In this document: one piece after another, positions 15,709 through 23,338 of the stretch
How the letters are laid out: each line of letters starts with the position of its first letter
Position numbering within the stretch: the first letter of the stretch is position 1
Assembly: GCA_902776645.1 (NCBI GenBank)
Contig: CACYQT010000049.1
Coordinates: forward strand, 1-37,395
Direction of reading: 5' to 3'
Length of the DNA: 37,395 bases
DNA from: an uncultured bacterium
GTDB lineage: Bacteria; Verrucomicrobiota; Lentisphaeria; Oligosphaerales; Oligosphaeraceae
Program-made: the position numbers and the translations under genes
The notes under the pieces: generated by a model
Told to the model about the DNA's origin: nothing
The model's input: only the letters and a program-made list of their open reading frames with translations
The model's database searches: none

Positions 15709-16773
15709 CTATTCGAAATCGTCAGGCGACCATTCGTCGCGCCAATCCAGAATCGGCATGTCGCCGTCGAAACGGAACGGCAACCAGACATAGTCCGCGA
15801 TCTGCGTCTGTCCGCTGTGATGGTAGGCGCCCATTCGTTGTTCCGCTTCCGGATTCTTCACGCCGGAAAAGTAGCTGATGAACGCGTCGCGGACGACTTC
15901 GTAGGGGCATTCCATGCAGTCGGGCACCCAACGGTCCGCGCATGCAATGTATAAGTCACGCTTGCCAGGCACTTTGAAGACGGATGAAATCTGCGAATGG
16001 AACGATGTGTTCGAGGCATCGCCCGGATGCGGATTGCCAAGAAGACGATAGGGGCCATGCCAGCTGTCGGCGACGGCGATTTCCGATGGATTCGGCCAGT
16101 ATCCAGTCGTACCGGACGTGATGAGATAGTGCTTTCCGTTGCGCATGAAATGGGCGGGCGCCTCCCGCACAAACGGCGGATACGGACGTGGAAAATGCGT
16201 GGAATAGTAGCCTGTGACGTCCGTGTAGTCGCTCGTCAGATCCGCGCAGATCAGTTCGCTGTGGACGCGTTCGAAATAATAGTAGGCCTTGCCGTCCGGA
16301 GCGACGACCAGATCAAAATCGCCGCCGCTCATGTCGAGTGGACGCAACCCGCTTCGCACCATGGTGTAAGGTCCGAGCAGAGAGTCCGCCGTCAGAATCG
16401 TTTCCGTCTGCGTTCCGTCCTTTTCCATGATTTTCAGCCATGCGACGAACTTCTTCGTGTGGCGGTTGAAGATGATATGCGGACGATCCATGCAACTATA
16501 TGGATGCAAGGGAGATGCGGGATTGTCTGGTTCCGGCTGGATGATGATGCCTTCGTCCTTCCAGTTGCAGAGATCATGGGAACTGTAGCAACGGACGCCC
16601 CAATGCCAGATTTTCGGATCGCCTTCCAGACCGGACTTGCCGACGGTGCGCTCCTTGTTCTCGCCAATCCAATAATAGGTTCCGTCCAGAAACATGACGG
16701 AACCGCCATGTGCCTGAATGCGTTTGCCTTCCGTATCCAACCAGACTTGTCCGGGCCGAATGGTTTTGTTCAT
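15709..16773 (-). CDS. GH43 family enzyme resembling exo-beta-1,3-galactanases
   Basis: The 354-aa protein has the five-bladed beta-propeller signature start AHGGSVMFLDGTYYWIGENK of the GH43 branch containing exo-beta-1,3-galactanases (subfamily 24/34-like). Usual GH43 enzymes use an N-terminal Asp as base; this branch lacks it. Here the likely acid is Glu204 in VREAP, with Gln261 in SFHSQISS and Asp96 in CMDRP at spacings close to Glu208, Gln263 and Glu102 of the fungal galactanase studied for its unusual base. No signal peptide is present, so it should act in the cytoplasm. AAAGGCG precedes the ATG at 16773 and a promoter lies at 16822-16849. The substrate may be galactan side chains or arabinogalactan (inference). 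Confidence 0.88.
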   Translation of the reverse strand: MNKTIRPGQVWLDTEGKRIQAHGGSVMFLDGTYYWIGENKERTVGKSGLEGDPKIWHWGVRCYSSHDLCNWKDEGIIIQPEPDNPASPLHPYSCMDRPHIIFNRHTKKFVAWLKIMEKDGTQTETILTADSLLGPYTMVRSGLRPLDMSGGDFDLVVAPDGKAYYYFERVHSELICADLTSDYTDVTGYYSTHFPRPYPPFVREAPAHFMRNGKHYLITSGTTGYWPNPSEIAVADSWHGPYRLLGNPHPGDASNTSFHSQISSVFKVPGKRDLYIACADRWVPDCMECPYEVVRDAFISYFSGVKNPEAEQRMGAYHHSGQTQIADYVWLPFRFDGDMPILDWRDEWSPDDFE

Positions 16774-16821
16774 GATGCGCCTTTGGGGATGAGGGTGAAA
16801 AAACTACAATCGATGTGAATG

Positions 16822-16849
16822 AATTTACCACGGATAATCGTCTTGGCAA
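16822..16849 (-). promoter_or_regulatory. Probable GH43 promoter
   Basis: On the minus strand: TTGCCA (16849-16844, 5 of 6), a 16-bp spacer, TAAATT (16827-16822, 4 of 6), about 50 bp before the GH43 start. Confidence 0.4.
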
Positions 16850-16947
16850 CTCATGGCGGCGGTGTGTTTTGGTGTTTGACAAATATGGATGGCGTTGGTC
16901 TTGGAATCATGGAAATCTGGAAAAACAGTGGCTTTTGGATGAAAATA

Positions 16948-16984
16948 GGGCGTAAATCAAAGATTCAATTTGAAAATTACGCCC
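16948..16984. repeat. 37-bp palindromic repeat, copy 1
   Basis: It opens with GGGCGTAAATC, has GATTCAATTTGA in the middle and ends in TTACGCCC; the terminal 8 bp pair perfectly. A second copy with the same length and core lies at 21410-21446. It sits in the gap between the divergent GH43 and double-GNAT genes, where nothing else gene-like is seen. Confidence 0.8.
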
Positions 16985-17063
16985 AGAATTATAAGGTAAA
17001 GGAAGGGTTGATGTAATGATTAAGATGTTCTTTTGTAACAAGATAAGATCAGATTTTTAAAAA

Positions 17064-18110
17064 ATGGCATTTAAAAATATCGAATTACGCAGATTGCAGG
17101 GTGATGAGCGGGAGGCGTTCATCAAAATGAACCAGCTCGCATTTCGGATCGGGGCCGTTGGAGAGTCCTGGCCGCAGGATGGAGAAAATGTCCCGCAGGA
17201 TGAAGAAATCATCTCGCGGGAGGATATCCTGCAATCGTTGGATGCTCCGAACGCGGAGGCCTTCAACATCGTGGCGGACGGAAAGGTGGTCGGCGGTGTG
17301 GTCGTGCAAATCGACCACGAGACGCAGCATAATTCACTGGATCTGCTGTTCGTCGATCCGGAATGCCACAGTGCGGGCATCGGCAGAGCCGTATGGAAAA
17401 TGATTGAGGCGAAGTATCCTCAGACCGTTGTCTGGGAGACACATACGCCGTATTTCGAGACGCGCAACATCCATTTCTACGTCAACAAATGCGGCTTCCA
17501 CATTGTGGAGTTCTTCAATCCGAAGCATCCGGATCCGCATGAGGCGGATACGCCCGGAGGTGAACTGTTCCTACGCTTCGAGAAGGAGATGAAGCGTGGC
17601 GATCGTCCGTCGCCGTCAGGCTTTCGGCCGGCCGTTGCGGAAGACCGCGGCGCCATACAGGCGTTGTATGCGTCTGTCAAAGGAACGGCATTCTGCGTAT
17701 GGAATGACGAGTATCCGGGGGATGACGACATCGACATGGATTTGGCGAACGGCAATCTGCTCGTGCTGACGAACGGGGCGGAAATCGTCGGGGCGCTGTC
17801 CGTCTCCGATGAAAACGAACTGGATACATTAAATATATGGAATAGAAGGGATGCCGTTGCCGAAATCGCCCGCGTCTGCGTCTTGCCGGCATGGCAGGGG
17901 AATGGCCTGGCGGGCCTTTTGCTCAAAAGGGCGGAGGCGTGGCTGGCGGCGAAAGGCTTCAAGACAGTCCATCTGCTGGTGGAGCGGCGGCATCTTCCCG
18001 CCATCAAGACATATCTCAACGCCGGTTATGAAATCATGGGGCGCTGCAGCATGTACGGTCATGAATACTATGCCTGTGAAAAAATACTGCCTGCCAATAC
18101 TGAAACTTGA
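17064..18110 (+). CDS. Protein with two tandem GNAT acetyltransferase domains
   Basis: The 348-aa cytoplasmic protein contains two GNAT folds. In the first (about 1-165) the acetyl-CoA loop is [14 protein letters not shown] (~100) and the end is [13 protein letters not shown]. In the second (about 185-340) it is [18 protein letters not shown], followed by [11 protein letters not shown]. Both keep the Q/RxxGxG/A-type pocket approximately; the first has an S-A-G-I-G variant, so it may be weaker or structural. The acceptor is unknown. The ATG at 17064 follows an AT-rich stretch with no good Shine-Dalgarno. It stands alone, divergent from GH43, with a 37-bp palindromic repeat upstream. Confidence 0.88.
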   Translation: MAFKNIELRRLQGDEREAFIKMNQLAFRIGAVGESWPQDGENVPQDEEIISREDILQSLDAPNAEAFNIVADGKVVGGVVVQIDHETQHNSLDLLFVDPECHSAGIGRAVWKMIEAKYPQTVVWETHTPYFETRNIHFYVNKCGFHIVEFFNPKHPDPHEADTPGGELFLRFEKEMKRGDRPSPSGFRPAVAEDRGAIQALYASVKGTAFCVWNDEYPGDDDIDMDLANGNLLVLTNGAEIVGALSVSDENELDTLNIWNRRDAVAEIARVCVLPAWQGNGLAGLLLKRAEAWLAAKGFKTVHLLVERRHLPAIKTYLNAGYEIMGRCSMYGHEYYACEKILPANTET

Positions 18111-18142
18111 TGCATGAACGAATTCATGGAGGGAATATTATC

Positions 18143-18217
18143 ATGGCATTTTGTATGCATTATTTGAAGGAGTTCACTTTGGTAAATGGATTTCAAAAAA
18201 ATCATTTATTTGTGTAA
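18143..18217 (+). CDS. Possible 24-aa small frame
   Basis: ATG 18143 has GGAGGG at about 9 nt distance, 33 bp after the double-GNAT stop. A CATGAA-CGAA-TTCATG hairpin (18113-18128) lies just before. The peptide has no recognisable feature. The strong ribosome site is the only support. Confidence 0.2.
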   Translation: MAFCMHYLKEFTLVNGFQKNHLFV

Positions 18218-18358
18218 CACTATCTGATTTAATGTTTTTTCCGAGTTCATTAATTGAAATTTTTTAATCATATGTTAAGATATACTTTTTTACGTGATTT
18301 TTGCAGAGATATTAGGTAAAATAAAAACTAATGGTTAGGTTTGCCGTTGGCGTTTTGC

Positions 18359-18375
18359 GATAAAAGCGTTTTATC
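18359..18375. promoter_or_regulatory. Perfect palindrome before the permease-kinase gene
   Basis: GATAAAA GCG TTTTATC, 7-bp arms around 3 nt, ends 20 bp before the ATG at 18396. It may be an operator or a leader hairpin. The upstream 140 bp is very AT-rich (TTGAAA at 18254, TAAGAT near 18276 as a weak promoter). Confidence 0.35.
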
Positions 18376-18395
18376 ATGAAATATCAGTCGACGGT

Positions 18396-21344
18396 ATGCT
18401 GAATATCCGATCCCGTAATTTTACATATATTGACATAATGGACGACAAGAATCTGAAGCGTTATCTGTCCCCGCTTGGGGTCTGGTCGCTGGCGTTTGGA
18501 TGCGCCGTCGGCTGGGGGGCGTTTATCATGCCGGGGACGACTTTCCTGCCAATCGCGGGGCCGTTGGGCACGGCCATCGGCATGGCGGTGGGGGCTGTCA
18601 TCATGCTGGTCATCGGCATAAACTACCACTACATGATGAACCGCCATCCAGACGCGGGCGGCACGTATTCATACGCCAAGCATGAGGTGGGTTTTGACCA
18701 CGGCGTGCTCAGCGCGTGGTTTTTGATTCTTGTCTATTTCGCGATCATCTGGGCGAACGCCACGGCCATCCCGCTGGTCGCCAGAAATCTTCTGAACGGA
18801 ATATTTGAAAAAGGCCATCTCTATCAAATAGCCAAATACGATGTTTATTTGGCGGAAGTGGTGTTGGTCATCGTTGCGTTCCTTCTGGCGGGAGCGGCGT
18901 GCAGGCATGGAGGGCGTCTGGCGATCGGCATCCAGATCGCCGCGGCGTTGATTCTCGTATTGGGAGTGGCGACGGCATTCGTCTTCGCGTTGTCGCGGCA
19001 AGGATTGGATATTTTCCGTCTCGCGCCGGCGTTCCCGCCGGGGAAGGCGGCGTTCGGCGCGACGGTGAACATCGTCGTTCTGGCGCCATGGGCGTTCGCC
19101 GGATTTGAATCCATTTCGCAGTCGACGGAGGAATTTCGGTTCTCCCCGCGCAAGGCGTTCATGATCATGCTCATAGCCGTCATCACAGGCGGATTCGCCT
19201 ATATCGCGCTGGCGTTGCTGGCGGCGTCCTCCGTTCCGGAAGGATACCATGACTGGTATGCGTATATCCATGATTTGAAGAATCTTTCGGGAATCGAAGG
19301 ACTGCCGGTATTCCATGCCGCCATCGTGTACATGGGCAAGCCCGGCGTGACGATTCTCGTGGTGACCATTCTGGCCGGCATCGTCACGGGGCTTGTCGGC
19401 AACATCATCGCCGCCAGCCGATTGATCTATTCCATGGCGAAGGACGAACTGCTGCCGTCATGGTTCAGCCAGCTCGGCCATGGGGGCGTGCCGCGGAACG
19501 CCATCCTGTTCATCATGCTGCTGTCGTTGCCGATTCCGTTTTTCGGACGGACGGCCATCAGCTGGATTGTCGATGTCAACACGATCGGCGCGACCATCGC
19601 CTACTTCTATACATCCGCCGTGGCGCTCAAGGTGGCCATTGGCGAGAAGAAAATCATGATGATCGTCACCGGCGTCGTCGGCGCGATCATTTCCCTGTTG
19701 TTTTTCCTGTATTTCATGGTTCCGAACTTCTGGACGATTGGCGGCATGTCCGCCGAATCCTATTTGATATTGATCGCATGGAGCATTCTTGGATTCGTTT
19801 TTTTCCGGTACATTTTCCAGCAGGACAAGAGCCGTCGCGTCGGCAAATCAACGGTCTTGTGGATGACGATGCTGTTTTTGATCTTCTTCACGTCGATGCT
19901 ATGGCTTCGTCTGGCCACCCATGAGGCGACGGAACGGGTGCTGACCAGGCTGGAACAATACAATACCAAAGAACTTGCCGATCATGGCGTGACGTTGACG
20001 GAGGCGGATAAGAAGGAGGCGGATAGATTCATGCGGAACCAGATGGGCTGGTTGAGCGGCACGTTGACGCAGAACAGCCTGAAGCAGATGGCGCTGCTGA
20101 TGCTGACGCTTCTCATCATGTTCAAGATCTACAAGTCTTCGATGGGCCGTGAGAAGCAGATGGAGAAGCAGAAAGTCCAGGCGGAGCAGAGCAGCAAGGC
20201 GAAGAGCACGTTCCTTTCCAACATGAGCCATGACATCCGCACGCCGATGAACGCCATCGTGGGCTATGTCGGACTGATGAAGAAGGAGCCCGGGCTTTCA
20301 TCGAAAGCGACGGAATATCTGAAGAAAATCGAGATGTCCAGCCATCATCTCCTGACGCTTATCAACGACGTTCTGGACATGAGCCGCATCGAGAGCGGCA
20401 AGATGGAACTGGAAGCCGTGCCGACGAATCTACGGAAGCTGCTGGACGAAGCGCGTGACCTTTTCGCGATGCAGATGGATATGAAGCAGATCAAATATGT
20501 CGTTGAAGCCGAGAAACTTGAGAACAAGATGGTGCTTTGCGACGCAAACCGCCTGAACCGCGTCCTGCTGAATCTCATCAGCAACGCCTACAAATTCACG
20601 CCGGAAGGCGGCGAAGTCAGCGTGAGGCTGAAGCAAATCGGAGCGGCCGACGGAAAAGGCTCGTACGAAATTTCCGTGACGGACAGCGGCATGGGCATGA
20701 GCCCCGAGTTCGCCGCGAAGGTGTTCGAAGCGTATGAACGCGAACACACGGTCAGCAAGATCCAGGGGACCGGCCTGGGCATGGCGATCACGAAGGGCAT
20801 CGTCGATTTGATGGGCGGCACGATCGATGTCAAGACAGAGCTTGGCAAGGGGACGGAATTCATCATCCATGTGGATTTCGCCCTTTCCGACGAGCCGGAA
20901 GCGGCGGAGGAAGCGCAGGACGGCGCGGTTAAGCAGGCTCTTGACTTCTCGAAAATCCGCGTGCTGCTGGTGGAGGACAACGAAATCAACCGCGAAATCG
21001 CGTCGCTCATGCTGGAAGATGCCGGTTTCATGCTGGAAGTGGCTGAAAACGGGAAGATTGCGTTGGACAAAGTATCCGCTTCGCAGCCCGGCTACTACCA
21101 ATTGGTTTTGATGGATGTGCAGATGCCTGTCATGAACGGCTATGAGGCCACGCAGGCCATCCGCACACTGCCGGAGCCGAAGCTGGCGTCCATTCCGATC
21201 ATCGCGATGACGGCGAACGCGTTCGCGGAGGATGTCCAGACGGCGAAGGAAGCGGGCATGGACGGCCATCTTGCGAAGCCGATCAGCCTGGAGAAGATGA
21301 AGACGACGCTGACGGAAATCCTTTCCGCGAAAGGGAATAGATGA
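18396..21344 (+). CDS. Amino-acid permease (APC) fused to a hybrid histidine kinase
   Basis: The 982-aa membrane protein carries about 12 helices of an APC-superfamily amino-acid permease (residues ~20-475; GAFIMPG at 41, SRLIYSMAKDELLP near 341). An extra helix pair (485-505, 564-580) encloses a ~58-residue loop. A complete hybrid kinase follows: H-box SHDIRTP (His612), N-box with Asn726/Asn730, DSGMGM (763) and GTGLGM (791). A receiver comes last, with DN at 861, phospho-acceptor Asp907 in LMDVQMP and Lys961. All catalytic residues are present. It probably senses a transported or bound amino acid and relays phosphate through the receiver to a partner encoded elsewhere; no output domain or response-regulator gene is adjacent. 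ATG 18438 (MDDKNLKRY) is an equally plausible start; neither has a clear ribosome site. Confidence 0.93.
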   Translation: MLNIRSRNFTYIDIMDDKNLKRYLSPLGVWSLAFGCAVGWGAFIMPGTTFLPIAGPLGTAIGMAVGAVIMLVIGINYHYMMNRHPDAGGTYSYAKHEVGFDHGVLSAWFLILVYFAIIWANATAIPLVARNLLNGIFEKGHLYQIAKYDVYLAEVVLVIVAFLLAGAACRHGGRLAIGIQIAAALILVLGVATAFVFALSRQGLDIFRLAPAFPPGKAAFGATVNIVVLAPWAFAGFESISQSTEEFRFSPRKAFMIMLIAVITGGFAYIALALLAASSVPEGYHDWYAYIHDLKNLSGIEGLPVFHAAIVYMGKPGVTILVVTILAGIVTGLVGNIIAASRLIYSMAKDELLPSWFSQLGHGGVPRNAILFIMLLSLPIPFFGRTAISWIVDVNTIGATIAYFYTSAVALKVAIGEKKIMMIVTGVVGAIISLLFFLYFMVPNFWTIGGMSAESYLILIAWSILGFVFFRYIFQQDKSRRVGKSTVLWMTMLFLIFFTSMLWLRLATHEATERVLTRLEQYNTKELADHGVTLTEADKKEADRFMRNQMGWLSGTLTQNSLKQMALLMLTLLIMFKIYKSSMGREKQMEKQKVQAEQSSKAKSTFLSNMSHDIRTPMNAIVGYVGLMKKEPGLSSKATEYLKKIEMSSHHLLTLINDVLDMSRIESGKMELEAVPTNLRKLLDEARDLFAMQMDMKQIKYVVEAEKLENKMVLCDANRLNRVLLNLISNAYKFTPEGGEVSVRLKQIGAADGKGSYEISVTDSGMGMSPEFAAKVFEAYEREHTVSKIQGTGLGMAITKGIVDLMGGTIDVKTELGKGTEFIIHVDFALSDEPEAAEEAQDGAVKQALDFSKIRVLLVEDNEINREIASLMLEDAGFMLEVAENGKIALDKVSASQPGYYQLVLMDVQMPVMNGYEATQAIRTLPEPKLASIPIIAMTANAFAEDVQTAKEAGMDGHLAKPISLEKMKTTLTEILSAKGNR

Positions 21345-21409
21345 TATCTTGAATGCATGGGCCGATGTGAACAAGGCCATGTTTTCAGGGGAAAAGCCTT
21401 GCCGAAAAT

Positions 21410-21446
21410 GGGCGTAAATCCATGATTCAATTTGAGATTTATGCCC
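21410..21446. repeat. 37-bp palindromic repeat, copy 2
   Basis: GGGCGTAAATC and GATTTATGCCC form an 11-bp stem (one G-T pair) around a 15-nt loop holding GATTCAATTTGA, as in copy 1 at 16948. It lies 65 bp after the permease-kinase stop. No T-run follows, so it is not a standard terminator. Confidence 0.8.
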
Positions 21447-21482
21447 TGTTTGTAACATAAGAGAAAAAAAGAGTATAGTTTT

Positions 21483-21543
21483 TTGAAAAAATGTAGAAAT
21501 AATTATATTAATATGAGAATAAGTTTATTTCTCACAAGTGAGA
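21483..21543 (+). promoter_or_regulatory. AT-rich promoter with downstream palindromic operator
   Basis: TTGAAA (21483-21488), a 17-bp spacer and TATTAA (21506-21511), then TCTCACAAGTGAGA (21530-21543), a palindrome with 6-bp arms placed near +12 to +25. The gene at 21574 follows after 30 bp. Confidence 0.4.
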
Positions 21544-21573
21544 TTTATATTGAAGAAGGTGAATATTTAAACA

Positions 21574-22341
21574 ATGAATAGTCAAATCAAAGTCATAAAA
21601 ATATTATTATATTGTGTTGTCGTATTTGTCTATCTTTGGGCAGGATGGCTTGGATATGAATGCCATCGTCTGAAATCAATTTTGAAAAATGATGATAGCG
21701 TGAGTGGAGAGTTGAAATATACTGCACAAACGCAAGAAGGAAAACAGTCAGGCGGGCAGGGTGGTTCCACTGAAAAAATCCGCGAATTGAAGGAAAAACT
21801 GCGGAACAGTGAAAACGCGGCGCGGCAGGCGACGGATGACTGGTTGAGGGGCCATGCGGCAAATGTACATGTCCATTGGATGGAGAATATACCAACCCAA
21901 GATGTTACATTGGAAGAATTGAAGGAATTGGCTCCAGAACATTATAACAAGATTTTGAAGTTGGCTAATGAAAGGAATGAGAGAATCGGACAGCGTAAAT
22001 TGGAACGCCAGACGTTTGTCGAATCAATACAAGAGGAATGGCTTACAGCGGAGGAACATCAGCAATTGCGGTCATATCTTCAACTGCTTGATACGTTTGA
22101 GGACGATGATCTAAACGACAGGGGAATGGTGATGGAGGAGCGGAAGAGACTGAAAGAACAGGCTCCGTCATATTGGCGGATACAGGATATTGTGAAAAAA
22201 TGCTGTCGCCGGATGGTCGGCGGCGATGAAAGAAATGACATGCATTTGGAAGAAAATGCTGATGAAATACGGACCGTGTTCAAAGCTCCGAATTATAAAT
22301 TTATCCTGCCTGAACCGACGATCATGGAAACGTCCCGTTGA
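21574..22341 (+). CDS. Membrane-anchored coiled-coil protein, unknown
   Basis: The 255-aa protein has one N-terminal transmembrane segment (about residues 9-28, ILLYCVVVFVYLWAGWLGY). A charged, helix-rich body follows, with a coiled-coil stretch near 65-90 (EKIRELKEKLRNSENAA) and acidic helical segments. There are no catalytic motifs. AAGGTG lies 12 nt before the ATG. Base composition is more AT-rich than the permease-kinase gene. The next gene (22379) encodes a protein of the same plan, so they probably form a pair. Whether the body lies inside or outside the membrane is unclear; positive residues on both sides of the helix do not decide it. Confidence 0.8.
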   Translation: MNSQIKVIKILLYCVVVFVYLWAGWLGYECHRLKSILKNDDSVSGELKYTAQTQEGKQSGGQGGSTEKIRELKEKLRNSENAARQATDDWLRGHAANVHVHWMENIPTQDVTLEELKELAPEHYNKILKLANERNERIGQRKLERQTFVESIQEEWLTAEEHQQLRSYLQLLDTFEDDDLNDRGMVMEERKRLKEQAPSYWRIQDIVKKCCRRMVGGDERNDMHLEENADEIRTVFKAPNYKFILPEPTIMETSR

Positions 22342-22378
22342 CGGATGGCGTGGCTGGAAACAATGGAGGTGAATTTTC

Positions 22379-23257
22379 ATGGAAAAATCGTCAGCAAATA
22401 AAAGAGAAAAGGCGGAAATACTTGTGCTTCTGCTGCTTTTGCTTTGCGGATGTCTGCTGGTCTGGAAGTTGAACGGTGCTTGCAGTCGTCTGCGTTTGAA
22501 GACGACGGATGGAATCATGGCAGTTGAGGGCGACAACGATGAGTTCATGCCAGATACGGAAACAGAAGAAATAGCAGATGATCATCATGCGGACGAAGGG
22601 CGTCGGCAAATCGCCAAATTGAAACGGGCCATCAGAAAAAACAAGTCTCGTGAAGGAGAGATGAAGCACGCCATGGCGGAAGAGGCGCTTCTGGAGGCGT
22701 GGCACGAGGAGGTCGGGGGATATCAGTGCCTTCGGTATATTTTGAGCGGGGAGATAATTGATGTGCAACGTTTGATGGAGCTGACCGGAGCGAGCAAGGA
22801 GGACTGTGAAGAAGCGTTGGAAGTGTTTCAAAAAAGGACGCTGAAATCGTTGATTGAACTGCGCCAACAGGAGCTTGACCAGACATTTGTGAAACTGGAG
22901 GCGTATTTGAAACGCATGGATTTGTCCCATCTGGCATTGACCGAGCAGGAGTCGTTGCAGACATACAAGGAGGCATGGAAGGCGTGGGTTTCGGGAGCAT
23001 ATCAAGACGAAAAAAGCCTTGAAGAGAAAATGGAATTGTTTCAGTCGTTGAAGAAACAGGATGATGCGATTCAGGCCATGATGATCCGTAATCTCGACCA
23101 TGTCCATCAATTTCCTGTGGCGGCTTACATTGAGAAAATGGAAAAGGCGCGGGATGCTTTCCATCCGTTGTTTGCGACCAGAGGAAGCACCCATTCCGTT
23201 GTCATTGAAGATCCCGAAAAGCCAGGCTGTTTCCGCAGGCTGTTCATCACGTTCTGA
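22379..23257 (+). CDS. Second membrane-anchored helical protein, unknown
   Basis: The 292-aa protein has an N-terminal transmembrane segment (about 14-31, ILVLLLLLLCGCLLVW). An acidic linker follows (EFMPDTETEEIADD), then a basic helix (KLKRAIRKNKSREGEMK) and a long helical body (LELRQQELDQTFVKLEAYL-type heptads near 160-180). GGAGGTG sits 8 nt before ATG 22379, and the gap from the previous gene is 37 bp, so they are probably one operon. It shares plan and composition with the 255-aa neighbour but no clear residue alignment. No known domain was recognised. The LCGC near residue 24 could be read as a lipobox, but the position inside a long helix and the basic flank favour a plain anchor. Confidence 0.8.
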   Translation: MEKSSANKREKAEILVLLLLLLCGCLLVWKLNGACSRLRLKTTDGIMAVEGDNDEFMPDTETEEIADDHHADEGRRQIAKLKRAIRKNKSREGEMKHAMAEEALLEAWHEEVGGYQCLRYILSGEIIDVQRLMELTGASKEDCEEALEVFQKRTLKSLIELRQQELDQTFVKLEAYLKRMDLSHLALTEQESLQTYKEAWKAWVSGAYQDEKSLEEKMELFQSLKKQDDAIQAMMIRNLDHVHQFPVAAYIEKMEKARDAFHPLFATRGSTHSVVIEDPEKPGCFRRLFITF

Positions 23258-23264
23258 TGAAAGA

Positions 23265-23329
23265 ATCTTGAAAACGTGATGATATGGCTGTTGAAAAATC
23301 TTGAAAACGTGGTGCCGCCGCTATAGTAT
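23265..23329 (+). promoter_or_regulatory. Two 17-bp direct repeats overlapping the MATE promoter
   Basis: ATCTTGAAAACGTGATG (23265-23281) and ATCTTGAAAACGTGGTG (23298-23314) differ at one base and are 33 bp apart, about three helical turns. The second holds a -35-like TTGAAA (23301-23306); TAGTAT (23324-23329) at 17 bp, or TATAGT (23322) at 15 bp, would be the -10. ATCTTGAAAAC occurs again at 24834-24844, at the ribosome site of the methyltransferase. Confidence 0.55.
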
Positions 23330-23338
23330 AAGATTATT

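Noticed and set aside
16819..17016. 65-aa frame in the GH43-GNAT gap
   Set aside because: It runs through the 37-bp palindromic repeat and has no ribosome site or recognisable feature.
20430..21458. 342-aa open frame antisense to the histidine kinase part
   Set aside because: It lies opposite conserved kinase and receiver motifs; the histidine/arginine-rich product is typical of a shadow frame.
22379..22480. Lipoprotein signal in the 292-aa protein
   Set aside because: LCGC sits within a long hydrophobic helix after a charged N-terminus; a plain membrane anchor is the simpler reading.
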